The position numbers and the translations under genes were made by a program. The notes under the pieces are model-generated. The model was not told where the DNA came from. It did no database searches and was given only the letters and a program-made list of their open reading frames with translations. Of a DNA stretch of 64,000 nucleotides, positions 48,001 through 54,300 are shown piece by piece. This DNA comes from Paraspadella gotoi (taxonomy: Eukaryota > Chaetognatha), in NCBI GenBank assembly GCA_051294375.1, contig JBJCIZ010000239.1, forward strand, positions 3,824,402 to 3,888,401. The letters run 5' to 3'. Every line of letters starts with the position of its first letter. Within the stretch, counting starts at the first letter, position 1.

Positions 48001-51000
48001 TCCGTTTCGATGATGATTCGTCCAATCGGAAAGTCCTCGGTAGTTTTTATCCGAGTCGCCGACCCGATTCCATCTTTGGTTCCGATTCCATCTGTGATGA
48101 TTAATTAATTTATTAAATAATTAATTAATTAAAAATTACACTCATCAAATTAAAACTCCAAAAGGACCAAGAAGATCATCGAGGATTCCTTCCGCAAGAT
48201 CCACCGCGAAGTCAACGCCTCCTCTAAGGACGTCCGTGCGGAGGTGGAGGAAGAAGAGGAGATGGCGCTCCCGGCGCCGGCTCGGTCTTCCCCGCTGGTC
48301 CGGCGTCGCCGCGGTTCCGCCGCCGGCCCCGCGGGATCGCTCCGCCGCGGCGCCAAGATCAACTCGGTCCCGGACAACTTCGAGAATCTCGGCGTCGCGG
48401 ATTCCGACGCCGAGGGATCCTCCGAGCCGACCGTCAGAGCCTTCAAACGCATCAAGAGGGATTTCTGGAAGAGATCGTCCAAGGGTGCCTCGCCGTCGAA
48501 GGAGGTCGTGGACGGAGAGACGATGAGGGCGACGGAACGCGCCGCTCGAGTGGCGGGTGAGTTTTGAGGGGGGGAAGGGAGGGGAAGGTAAGGTGGTAGA
48601 CCGTCCGTTGGGAAATTTTTGGATGAGCTGTGGCCACTGGTCAGTGGCCACGTGTTATTTTTGTCTACTTAACTCAACCAGAAAATAAAAAAAAGGTAAA
48701 CGAATACTTAAATTGGTCAATAAATACATTAGTGAATTTATTAATAGATTTCCTTTTTTCAACAAATAACACCAATGACAGCAATGACTTATTCACTAAC
48801 TCACCCGGAAACTCTCTCACTCGTTAGTTGTGACTCATTCACAAAGTTACTTCGCGCTTAAATTCACTAAAATTCCATCTCTCTCTTCTCTCTTCTCTCT
48901 CTTCTCTCTCTCCTCTCTCTCTCTTCTCTCTCTCTCTCTCTCCCTCTCTCCTCTCTCTCTCTCTCTAGCCCCCTTTCCTCTCCGTCGAGGTCGACCTCGT
49001 GCTCCTCGACTCACTCCTCCTCTTCCTCTCCGTCGTCAAAGTCTCCAAGTCTCACGACGGAATGCTGCGTCGAGTCGCGCGGCTCTACCTCGACGGCCTG
49101 TGGTTAGGGCGGCGCCGCGGCGTCGTCGACGACGCCGACTTCACCGCACGCGGCGCCGTTTCCGCCTCCGCCCATTTTTCCGCTCTCTGTTCCCTACTTC
49201 TCTCGGCGCCTCAGATATTCTTCGGCGACGTGGCGCCGAAGATCGTGGGCGACGTCGTCGAGGTCCTCGTCGCCGGCGGCGTGGATTCGCGAGTTGCGGC
49301 GACGCGGGACGCCGCGGCGGCGACGCTGGCTGCGCTGCTGCGGATGAATTGGAGGTTTCGGCGGAGGGAGGAGGGGGTTTTTTCTTTTCATCTAAATTAA
49401 AACGATACGTAAATAATAATTGATAATAACTAAAAATAATTAATAAAGAAAAGAGAGAAGAAGGAAATATTGAAAGAAAGAAGGAAAAAAAAAGTCAGAG
49501 AGAGAAAAAAAAAAGAAAAATAAAGAAAGAAATTAAAGCAATTTAAAAAAAAAGAAAGAGATAAAAAAAAAAACGACGCAAAAGTGGAAAATAAATAAGA
49601 CCAGCAAATGACCTCATTACTCCACGAACCAACCAAACAGGTAAGTAACTAACCAACCTAACAATCAAACAAACAAACTTACCAACAAAACCCAACCAAT
49701 ACAATATTTTTTATTGCCTCCCTTCTTCCGTCAACTCCGAGATGCCTCGGCAACGTCTCTCGCTCCAAACTCCGACTCTTCTTCTCATTCGACGCCGCTC
49801 TCCGTCGAACCCACGACGCCGCTAGAGTCCGCGGCGCCTTGCTCTCCCACTTGGCGACGATACGGCGCCTCGTCGAGTCCGACGAAAGTCTGTCGGGCGA
49901 GGCCGACAAGGATTCCGCCCGCGGGGCCGCGGACTTTACCGACAAAGTCGTCGAAGCCGTAGATCTTCTCGCCGACGCCGTGGACGCAGCCGCCGGAATC
50001 TCGGCCGCGGCCGACGACCGACTCGAGGTTAGGGAAAAGTGAAAATTTAAAAAAAGAATATTTAACATGTATCTAAAAATGTGAATAAAGATTTTTCAAA
50101 TTTTTTGGGTATTTATATATGTATATTTTATATTATATATTATATTTTATTTATATATATAATTGCTAAATCTTTATTTCGAGGCCCTGGCGCGACTCGC
50201 CGACGACTACCGCTCGGCTCCGGATCTACGGCTTCGTCGTCTCGAGGAGATGGCGGCGACTCACGCCGGAAACGAGCGTCATGCGGAGGCGGCGCTCTGT
50301 TTTACTCGAGCCGCGGCGCTGCTGGTCGAGCATCTGGCTGCGGCGGAGAGCGACGCGTCCCTTCCGCTGCCGCATCGAAGGGAGGAAGCGGAGGAAGAGG
50401 AGGAGGAAGAGGAAGGAAAGGAAGAAGAAAAGAAAGAGAAAGATTCCTCCATCACCTCCGCGCGGCTGCCGCGGCTCTGCCGCAAACCCGACTGCGTCAA
50501 CGGCTGCTGCATCTTCGCCCTCGTGTCTCCTTCGGTCAAGGAGGAAATGAACGCTCTCGACGAGGGAGTCGAGCCGGCGGAAGAGGAGGTGTGCCAATTC
50601 GACGCCTTCAACGTGGACGAACTGCTGCGACTCGTCGACTCGGCCGCCACCGCCTTCGAAAAGGCCCACATGTTCGAGAAGGTCAACGACGTCTTCAAGG
50701 TCACCCTGCCCGTCTACGAGAGTCGGAGGAATTTTCGAAGGCTGCAGGAAATCCACGGGCTGTTGGGGGACGCCTTCGAGATGCTGGACAGATGCGAGAT
50801 TGCGAGGTGAGCTGGGTGATTTGGTTTGGATTGATTGATTGATTGATTGTCTGATGGATTAAATTCGATTGATCGACGAAATTTATTGATTTATTGATTT
50901 TTGAATGAAGGATTATTGTTTATAACCTGATTGATTGATTGATTAATTGATCGATTGATCGACTGATTTTTCCTTCCCCTTTCCGTCAGATCCTACCGAC

Positions 51001-51220
51001 GCACCCTCTGCTACTCTTCCTACTTTCGCGTCTCCTACTTTGGCGCGGCGGCGTCCACCGGCGCCATCGCCACGCCCACCCGCGACGGCGCCGATTTCGT
51101 GATCCGCGAGTCGAAATTCGCGCGTCTCGCCGACGTCGCCGGCGCGGTCGACGCCGAGGCGAGGAAAAGGTTCGGCGACGACGCCGTGGTGTCGTTGAAG
51201 GTAAGGTTAATCTTATCTTT

Positions 51221-51319
<99 letters not shown>

Positions 51320-54067
51320 AGGAAAAAATATCTGGCATAAATCTCTGTGATCATTTCGTAATTTTTTCTTTATTTTTGCTCGACAGGACAGCGGCGACGT
51401 TGACCCCGCCAATTTGATCCCTCGAAAGGTCTACGTCCGGGTCACCTACGTGGAACCGTTGGCCGAAGAAGAAGGCGACCTCGCTTCCGCCGCCGCTCCA
51501 GCCGCTCCCGCCGCGGCGGCGACAGAGTTCGAACGCAGCTTCGGCGTCGATCGCTTCGTCTTCTCGACTCCCTTCACTCTGGCGGGAAAGCAGCACGGAG
51601 AAGTGGACGAGACGTTCCTGCGGAAGACGATCTTGCGGACGGAGAAGCCTTTTCCGAATATTTTGAGGAGAATCAGGGGAGTTTATTTTGGGGGGGGGGT
51701 GTTGTGGGGGAGGGAGGCAGGGGAGGGGCTTTGGTCGTTGTCGTTGTTGTTGATTAGATGAGGAATAGATTGCGTTGGGTTGAGGATGGGCTGGGAAGGA
51801 TTTTTAAAAGGAAAGGTCCACAAATTGATTCAATACAAAATGGTCAAGTATTTATAGCATACCATCGGATCATTGACCGTCTTCTCATTGGTTGATTCCC
51901 GACGATGATTCATCCAATCGGAGGGTTCTTGGAAGATTTTACTCGAGTCACGGATCCGATTCCATTTTTTGGTTCTGATTCCATCCGAAATGGTAGGATC
52001 ACTCCGAGTCCGGGGTAAGAAAGAACCTTTTAACCTCCACCATTTAAAAAAAAATTGCATTCCGATTTTTAAATAATTGTTGTTTTTTTTTAGAAAACGA
52101 TATCATATCATAAAACGATATCATATCATAAAACGATGATATAATTGGTTTACGTCTTCGTTACAATTAATTTTCTGTACATGCCATTTTTTTTTAAAAA
52201 TCAACATCGTTTAATCGTTATATTGTTTAGCAGAGACAAAAAGCTGCTTCAAAGTTCAATTTGTTAAAAAAAATACTGTCTTAATCTCGATCCTCATCCT
52301 CCTCTTCAATCAATTAATCAATTAATTGATTGATTAATCAGTTTCATTAAATTCGACATTTGATAACAGAGTGAGCGACCGCGAGGACGTCATCTTGACT
52401 CCGATCGAAAAGGGAATCGAAGAAATTCTTCAAAAGACCGAAGAGTTGACCGCGCAAACGAAGCAGCAATCGCCGAGTCCTACAATGCTGCAGTTGGTGC
52501 TGCAGGTGAGAGGATTGTGTGGTATGTGATGCGTATTTTTTTTACTTCAGGTAAAAAACAAAATTAGAGGCTTAGTTGCAGATGAGAGACATGAAGGGTC
52601 TGCGGAGTGATATCGGACTGGTATTTTTACCGATATGAAGATAAATCGTAACTTTTCCAACACGATAGGCTACGTTAATAATCGATTTAAAAACAAAATT
52701 ATACTTTCTAACTTCTCCCAGTTTCTATTAGTCATTACGTATTCTAACGTATTTACATAGCCTCTTTAATTACGTTCATTTTGAAACCGAATAATTCTAG
52801 GTCTAGAACGCCATGATGCTCCAATCGACGCCTTGAGAATATTAATAATTGGCATTTCTCGGGGGCTAATTTTAGCCTCCATTTACTGCACCATCTTTTT
52901 TTCACTTCCAAGCCAAAGTCTTTTGTTTCCAAACTAGGGATGCGTGAGCCCGACGGTTAACCAAGGTCCGCTAGAGATCGCCTCCAAATTCCTCGACGCT
53001 TCGGTGCGGAGCGAGTGGGTGACAAAAGAACATCAGACTCGACTTCGGTCGGCGTTCAGGAGCTTTTCCGAGAAATGCGAAGAAGCCTTGGAATTGAATA
53101 AGACGTTGATCAAGGAAGATCAAAAACCTTTTCAGAAGCAGTTGGAAAAAGATTTCAAGTGAGTTTGTTTTCGGGGTCTGGCCTTATTTTCCAAAAACGC
53201 CCCACAATGTTAGGTTGAAGGTTTGGGTGAGGCTTGGATTAGGTTTGGATTGGGTTAGGGATTGGGCTAGTATTTAAGTTAGATTAGTTTAGTGATTAGG
53301 TTTTGGGATTAGAGTTTGAGGTTAAGGGTTAAAATTTAAAATTAGGCCTAAGTGTTTAGCAGATTAGGGCGAAAGTTTGGGATTAGTATAGAGTTTGAGA
53401 TTAGAGTTAGGGATTAAGATTAAAAAATGAATTCTAAATTTAAAAATATAATAAAGTTAAATATTAAGCTTAAAATTAAATCCTTGGATAAAGAAACAGA
53501 AATGGGACCATCTTGGAAAAGAGAGCCTTAAAATAAATTGAATAGTTAAAAATTCAATCCAACATTTCAAGGAAATTTCTACGAAGCCTTGAGCCTTACC
53601 TGGAAGACTCTCCGGCGCTTCTTGACCACGCCGAGAAATCGGGGTTGATCATTCCGGCGCCGCCTCGATTCGCGGCGTCGTTTTCGGACACGGCGTCGCT
53701 TCCGCCTCTTCCCGATAAAAAGTCATCGTCGTCCGATTCCAAGTCGCCGCCTCTTCCGGCCAAATTATCGGCGTCGGCCGCGCTGGCGGCGCCCGTCGCT
53801 CAGCGCCGGCAAACTCGCGGCGTCTCTCCGCGCGCCTTTGGCCTCGCGGAACCCGCGTCGCCGGCGGATCGGCCGCGCCCACCGGCAGCCGCGGCGTCGT
53901 CCGTCTCTCGGCGGTCTCTGCGGCGGTCCGAACGGCGATCGCCGCGACATTCGCCGCTCGTCCGGGTCATGACTTCGCCGCTGACCTCTGGCAAATCTGA
54001 TTGGGCGAGGGTCGGGTCGAGCGGTGACCAATCAGGGGAAAGGCCGGGGAGGAATTCGGTCGCTTGA
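26641..54067 (+). CDS. DOCK6/7/8: DOCK family C (DOCK6/7/8, zir-like) guanine nucleotide exchange factor
   Basis: Multi-exon Rho-family GEF, likely acting on Rac/Cdc42 at membranes to drive actin remodelling. I recognise 28 exons whose phases agree at nearly every junction, about 2,490 residues against ~2,100 for DOCK7. The N-terminal region has PAEDLVVK (DOCK7: FPPDDIEVV), DARTRDCLV, ALYDVENEK, FSFDG and LAWTAFNLSD. DHR-1 (C2-like, lipid binding) spans exons 7-9: YENVLYATPQ, FYEEIKFSIP, VHTQDEALN. The armadillo-like middle matches in exons 12-22 (LRLDALAVLGAHEHF; LLLCFVWTLKNLGEAELGGW). DHR-2, the catalytic unit, spans exons 23-28: DYRSAPDLRL, YFRVSYFG, RVTYVEPL, VILTPIEKGIE, LQGCVSPTVNQGPLEIA, including the Val-containing nucleotide-sensor loop. 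The tail carries PPLP motifs. Faults: a one-base deletion in exon 9, a noncanonical donor after exon 26, a phase clash between exons 20 and 21, and an exon lost near 35-41 kb. Confidence 0.88.
27572..27725 (+). CDS. DOCK6/7/8: DOCK exon 2
   Basis: Reads TSIDARTRDCLV ... EWARLFEETEAQ; matches the conserved VRDC segment of DOCK7. 154 nt, completing exon 1's codon and ending phase 0. Confidence 0.75.
28098..28316 (+). CDS. DOCK6/7/8: DOCK exon 3 (possible alternative to exon 4)
   Basis: 73 codons, phase 0-0, starting DFETDVSTTDASSSS and ending RRQRAIFALYDVENEK; DOCK7 has IFASLALYDVKEKK. Its end can splice straight to exon 5 (LTENFSFDG). Confidence 0.75.
28422..29014. mobile_element. 593-bp palindromic MITE with 8-bp target duplication (hAT-like)
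   Basis: It begins TAAGGCGTAGTAAAA and ends with the inverted counterpart (ttcactacgcctta). It is flanked by the same 8 bases, GTGCTTAG, at 28414-28421 and 29015-29022. The two halves (28422-28715 and 28716-29014) are inverted copies of each other over most of their length, with landmarks such as 'ttcattaagtgggtc' and 'acccacttaatgaa' at the centre. An 8-bp duplication is typical of hAT-superfamily elements. No transposase, so non-autonomous. It sits in the intron after DOCK exon 3. Confidence 0.75.
29478..29548. repeat. Perfect 30-bp hairpin, 11-base loop
   Basis: Arms 29478-29507 and 29519-29548 are exact reverse complements (gtattcacaacg ... taatgacagt). Part of the arm (aaatcgttgtg) recurs near 2255, so it may be the core of a small palindromic element. 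Confidence 0.7.
29689..29847 (+). CDS. DOCK6/7/8: DOCK exon 4 (possible alternative to exon 3)
   Basis: 53 codons, phase 0-0, ending SVLFGSRISGFLAVYDVATERK before a weak donor (gttgga). Its last third parallels exon 3's ALYDVENEK. Confidence 0.7.
30000..30115 (+). repeat. (GAAATGAATGAA)n-like minisatellite
   Basis: Imperfect 4- to 12-base units (aaatgaatgaa) in DOCK intron 4, directly followed by a reversed fragment of dispersed repeat A (30130-30235). Confidence 0.8.
30350..30597 (+). CDS. DOCK6/7/8: DOCK exon 5
   Basis: LTENFSFDGCRG ... HFVVLRLEKC ... YRVPLAWTAFNLSD; DOCK7 has ISENFYFD, VFLVIKLEKV and YRMPFAWTAIHLM. 248 nt, leaves two bases. Confidence 0.85.
30775..30845 (+). repeat. (AATC)n microsatellite
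   Basis: Seven or more perfect caat/aatc units, then degenerate ones, just before the acceptor of exon 6. Confidence 0.9.
30853..31047 (+). CDS. DOCK6/7/8: DOCK exon 6, Ser-rich linker
   Basis: Phase-compatible (1+192+2) low-complexity exon: about ten serines, then FGRREPSVSSLPSTPS and a second Ser/Ala stretch. Replaces the poorly conserved linker seen here in DOCK7. Confidence 0.6.
31048..31570 (+). repeat. Purine minisatellite, unit ~20 bp
   Basis: About 25 imperfect units of ggaaataaaaggaaaggaga. The complementary strand stays open for over 200 codons only because the repeat lacks stop triplets; not a gene. Confidence 0.9.
31805..32350 (+). CDS. DOCK6/7/8: DOCK exon 7, start of DHR-1
   Basis: Longest N-terminal exon, 546 nt. 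Carries FELDQFFKHEGEKTTDEAVL (DOCK7 NFFKQEGDRLSDEDL), LRVDVRISAVPE, YSLQEFVRPSLESTPHSTYE and VLYATPQRVDLSKIRVRARN, the first strands of the C2-like DHR-1. Confidence 0.88.
32385..32610 (+). repeat. TTAGGG-like family T block
   Basis: Starts ~35 bases after the donor of exon 7. Five units of 'ttagggttta(ata)ga' type are nearly telomeric; the end 'ggttccacttat' does not give a clear inverted terminus. Confidence 0.5.
32838..32910 (+). repeat. (CT)n tract
   Basis: Pyrimidine run preceded by GTCTGTCC-rich text; intronic. Confidence 0.9.
33044..33209 (+). CDS. DOCK6/7/8: DOCK exon 8, DHR-1
   Basis: TFYEEIKFSIPPKLHRRHFL then FFSFHHVSF; DOCK7 has DFHEEIKVKLP and LLFTFYHVSC. Phases 1+165 fit both neighbours. 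Confidence 0.87.
33485..33735 (+). repeat. tRNA-derived SINE
   Basis: A-box-like 'gtgacctagtgg' (33518-33529) and B box 'ggttcgatccc' (33579-33589) head the element, followed by 'ggacggccgtaaaccgcctt' and 'ggttccgagcccagg'. Copies: inverted at 40545-40800 (inside the fold-back) and a 3' fragment at 62935-63015. Confidence 0.65.
34078..34356 (+). CDS. DOCK6/7/8: DOCK exon 9, DHR-1 end, with one-base deletion
   Basis: First frame: PIAWTWLPLLRRDRLAVGDY ... DHPGVVW. Second frame from ~34277: VDGRKPVFKVALRAASSVHT, then QDEALN. DOCK7 reads PLPGMKWVDNHKGVFNVEV...SSIHTQDP continuously, so one G is missing near 34277-34280. Restoring it makes the exon 280 nt, the length exon 10's phase needs. Confidence 0.85.
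34608..34732 (+). CDS. DOCK6/7/8: DOCK exon 10
   Basis: SFDDSVLEAGELPSHLDRL ... GVAAAAAE; 125 nt = 2+123. Phase and composition fit; sequence conservation is low in this part of the family. Confidence 0.65.
34735..34815 (+). repeat. (GA)n tract
   Basis: Purine run directly after the donor of exon 10. An indel-rich inverted counterpart is at ~36255-36610. Confidence 0.9.
34946..35045 (+). CDS. DOCK6/7/8: DOCK exon 11
   Basis: VMVEIPSSDSQQTSVDPLLE ... RALRLSP; 100 nt, leaving one base. Exon 12 also begins with one base, so an exon with phase 1-to-2 is missing between them. Confidence 0.55.
35428..35452. other. Assembly gap, exactly 25 N, at palindrome centre
   Basis: Sequence on the right is the reverse complement of sequence on the left. 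Confidence 0.95.
35453..41515. repeat. Inverted, indel-rich copy of 32.95-35.43 kb
   Basis: Reading leftward, it repeats exon 11 (~36000-36115), the (GA)n tract, exon 10 (~36600-36760), exon 9 (~37035-37385), the SINE (40545-40800) and exon 8 (~41200-41440) on the opposite strand, each riddled with indels. About 2.7 kb at 37412-40110 has no counterpart in the left arm. The joined palindrome is best explained by a chimeric (missed-adapter) long read used to extend into a gap. It gives shadow ORFs but no working exons. Confidence 0.78.
37412..40110. other. AT-rich 2.7-kb segment unique to the inverted arm
   Basis: Inserted between the inverted counterparts of ~33.96 and ~34.03 kb. No coding evidence, no clear terminal repeats. 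A short GC-rich island at 39680-39745 (ggtaaggcgcttag, then tccggatcgat) is tRNA/SINE-like. Could be a haplotype-specific insertion. Confidence 0.45.
41580..41700 (+). CDS. DOCK6/7/8: DOCK exon 12
   Basis: LAFMTIAKLLLKLE ... GKLGFLDAYLRHQ; DOCK7 has SFEAMASIINRLHKNLE...NSLLASYIHYVF. 1+120 nt, phase 0 end. Confidence 0.8.
41685..41860 (+). repeat. 32-bp tandem repeat duplicating the exon 12 splice donor
   Basis: Five units of tatttgcggcatcaggtgag plus cgatgccgagtt; starts at 41691, 41723 and 41755 confirm the 32-base period. The first unit is the exon's own 3' end, so four further CAG|GTGAG-type donors follow. Confidence 0.85.
41880..42090 (+). repeat. Degenerate ATCATGTCA-rich tract
   Basis: Repeated 'atcatgtca'-like words at irregular spacing in DOCK intron 12; resembles the ACATGA-rich part of repeat G at 4255 and 46320. 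Confidence 0.5.
42106..42264 (+). CDS. DOCK6/7/8: DOCK exon 13
   Basis: 53 codons, phase 0-0: VRFPSATSSQTSTPEATPKR ... SKLKPVYRQ. Ser/Arg-rich, as in the variable linker of DOCK-C. An alternative acceptor lies 30 bases downstream. Confidence 0.6.
42325..42412 (+). repeat. (CT)n tract at intron 3' end
   Basis: Serves as the polypyrimidine tract of exon 14. Confidence 0.85.
42416..42613 (+). CDS. DOCK6/7/8: DOCK exon 14
   Basis: DIHESVVTQWLLVQ ... NAAFFLQLVVESMKHRLHRE; DOCK7 has LFHEELALQWVV...AWFFFELMVKSMVHHLY. 66 codons, phase 0-0. Confidence 0.87.
42640..42865 (+). repeat. Family T element near 5' end of DOCK intron 14
   Basis: TTAGGG-like interior (gggtgatggttagggatatg) and right end 'ggagcgctttcgaaaaatag', matching the right ends at 690 and 59780. 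Confidence 0.5.
43167..43395 (+). CDS. DOCK6/7/8: DOCK exon 15 (3' end unresolved)
   Basis: TLTDALASEISARAQRRRW ... LLWVLTALDRGPVVFSTLL parallels DOCK7 DIVSRFQ...FLNDLLSVMDRGFVFSLI. No donor gives the one-base phase exon 16 needs; a base error or noncanonical donor near 43,350-43,400 is likely. Confidence 0.65.
43745..43965 (-). repeat. Dispersed repeat H (GACGGACAGACA-bearing)
   Basis: Reverse complement of the block at 54620-54850 (shared 'agcagattctggctctataa' and 'attcacttt'). A weaker relative is at 61120-61300. Confidence 0.55.
44359..44577 (+). CDS. DOCK6/7/8: DOCK exon 16 (donor tentative)
   Basis: TLASLRLDALAVLGAHEHFA strongly matches DOCK7 [22 protein letters not shown]. The end at g|gtcccg is chosen because it gives the phase exon 17 needs. 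Confidence 0.78.
44645..45510 (+). repeat. GA-rich compound minisatellite
   Basis: Long purine block in which 'aaaattaagggagagagaaaa' type words (about 4840, 5020, 5100, 5180 and 5330 in the 40-kb series) recur roughly every 80-190 bases among (GA)n runs. Confidence 0.85.
45672..45871 (+). CDS. DOCK6/7/8: DOCK exon 17 with Asp run
   Basis: Opens LRSEMTDVDLDADDDD, a run of aspartates from GAC repeats, then SPNFLTRLVFSEVRGCLSSD; DOCK7 has [20 protein letters not shown]. 2+198 nt. Confidence 0.85.
45995..46390 (-). repeat. Dispersed repeat G, reverse copy
   Basis: Aligns in reverse with 4250-4765 minus the hammerhead-bearing insert; shared words include 'cagtcccttaga' and 'gtgggacag'. Confidence 0.6.
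46587..46975 (+). CDS. DOCK6/7/8: DOCK exon 18
   Basis: AIDLLRHLLLRLDLDPRLDD ... APFLPLLDLVLSTVDRL ... LLLCFVWTLKNLGEAELGGW; DOCK7 has [21 protein letters not shown]. Between them an Ala/Pro/Thr-rich insertion. Leaves two bases before gtgtga. Confidence 0.88.
47259..47366 (+). CDS. DOCK6/7/8: DOCK exon 19
   Basis: FKTFCRVVQLCQDNFVYRGK; DOCK7 has [21 protein letters not shown]. 108 nt = 1+105+2. Confidence 0.87.
47379..47935 (+). repeat. Palindromic family T element in DOCK intron 19
   Basis: Begins 13 bases after the donor ('gggccttattttcccagaac'). Its halves, ~47409-47590 and ~47748-47925, are inverted copies (both contain 'actagcctataggctatagg' or its complement) around an AT-rich centre, with TTAGGG/CCCTAA-like interiors. 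No N gap here. Confidence 0.65.
48165..48556 (+). CDS. DOCK6/7/8: DOCK exon 20
   Basis: TKKIIEDSFRKIHREVN ... RAFKRIKRDFWKRSS ... TERAARVAG; 392 nt, ends with one base. DOCK7 equivalent is the variable region before ATEANLIILDTLE. Confidence 0.7.
48875..48968 (+). repeat. (CT)n tract at intron 3' end
   Basis: Pyrimidine run up to the ctctctag acceptor of exon 21. Confidence 0.85.
48969..49354 (+). CDS. DOCK6/7/8: DOCK exon 21
   Basis: VLLDSLLLFLSVVKVSKSHD ... LYLDGLWLG ... SRVAATRDAAAATLAALLRM parallels LIILDTLEIVVQTV ... ASASLYLLMRQNF. Its coding frame starts at phase 0 while exon 20 leaves one base, so a base is missing or a small exon is unseen. Confidence 0.83.
49742..50027 (+). CDS. 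DOCK6/7/8: DOCK exon 22
   Basis: CLGNVSRSKLRLFFSFDAAL ... RRLVESDESLSGEAD ... FTDKVVEAVDLLADAVDAAA matches NNFARVKMQVTMSL...YAEEDLEL...VQDLVFNLHMIL. 1+285 nt, phase 0 end. Confidence 0.85.
50184..50806 (+). CDS. DOCK6/7/8: DOCK exon 23, start of DHR-2
   Basis: ALARLADDYRSAPDLRLRRL, HAEAALCFTRAAALLVEHLA, a Glu/Lys-rich insert, then FEKVNDVFKVTLPVYESRRN. DOCK7: [56 protein letters not shown]. The coding similarity may extend a few residues upstream of the chosen acceptor. Confidence 0.9.
50990..51200 (+). CDS. DOCK6/7/8: DOCK exon 24, DHR-2
   Basis: SSYFRVSYFG ... FVIRESKFARLADVAG ... KRFGDDAVVSLK; DOCK7 GTYFRVGFYG, FVYKEPAITKLAEIS, ERFGEDVVEVIKD. 1+210 nt. Confidence 0.9.
51207..51322 (+). 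repeat. (TTTC)n microsatellite
   Basis: About 28 nearly perfect tttc units seven bases inside intron 24; makes spurious KKERKKER frames on the other strand. Confidence 0.95.
51387..51676 (+). CDS. DOCK6/7/8: DOCK exon 25, DHR-2; noncanonical donor
   Basis: KVYVRVTYVEPLAEEE, VFSTPFTLAGKQHGEVDETF, RKTILRTEKPFPNILRRI. The phase and family alignment end the exon at aatcag, but the next bases are GGGAGT, not GT. 290 nt = 96 codons + 2. Confidence 0.9.
52370..52505 (+). CDS. DOCK6/7/8: DOCK exon 26, DHR-2
   Basis: VSDREDVILTPIEKGIEEIL then QKTEELTAQT and MLQLVLQ; DOCK7 [29 protein letters not shown]. 1+135 nt. Confidence 0.9.
52938..53158 (+). CDS. DOCK6/7/8: DOCK exon 27, DHR-2 catalytic end
   Basis: GCVSPTVNQGPLEIASKFLD, then RLRSAFRSFSEKCEEALELN. 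In DOCK GEFs the Val in this loop senses Mg/nucleotide. 221 nt, leaves two bases at a perfect gtgagt donor. Confidence 0.92.
53180..53535 (+). repeat. Family T element filling DOCK intron 27
   Basis: Starts about 22 bases after the donor with 'ggccttattttccaaaaacg' and ends 'cttggaaaagagagcctta', ~36 bases before the acceptor, so 356 of the intron's 413 bases are the element. Interior is degenerate TTAGGG text (gggttagggattggg). Confidence 0.65.
53572..54067 (+). CDS. DOCK6/7/8: DOCK exon 28, C-terminus with Pro-rich tail
   Basis: KKFLRSLEPYLED closes DHR-2. The last ~140 residues are Ser/Pro/Arg-rich with SLPPLPDKK and SPPLPAKL, class II SH3-like PPLPxK motifs. Stop TGA at 54065. DOCK7 ends within ~20 residues of the corresponding point, so the tail is an extension. 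Confidence 0.85.
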
Positions 54068-54099
54068 AAAGTAATGGACTTGGAGGAATGGGAAAGAGA

Positions 54100-54149
54100 G
54101 AGAAAGAGAGAAATAAACAAATAGAGAAATAAACAAATAAATAAACAAA

Positions 54150-54244
<95 letters not shown>

Positions 54245-54300
54245 AAAATAAAAAAAAAATAAAAAAATAAAAAAAAAAGAAACAAAGAAAAAAATAAAAA
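54100..54300 (+). repeat. (AAAT)n microsatellite
   Basis: More than 30 aaat/ataa units just after the DOCK stop; several aataaa words could serve in 3' end formation but cannot be told apart. Confidence 0.95.

Noticed and set aside
51204-51322. CRISPR or spacer array
   Set aside because: A plain tetranucleotide microsatellite without spacers; nothing in the window resembles a CRISPR array, and the DNA is eukaryotic.
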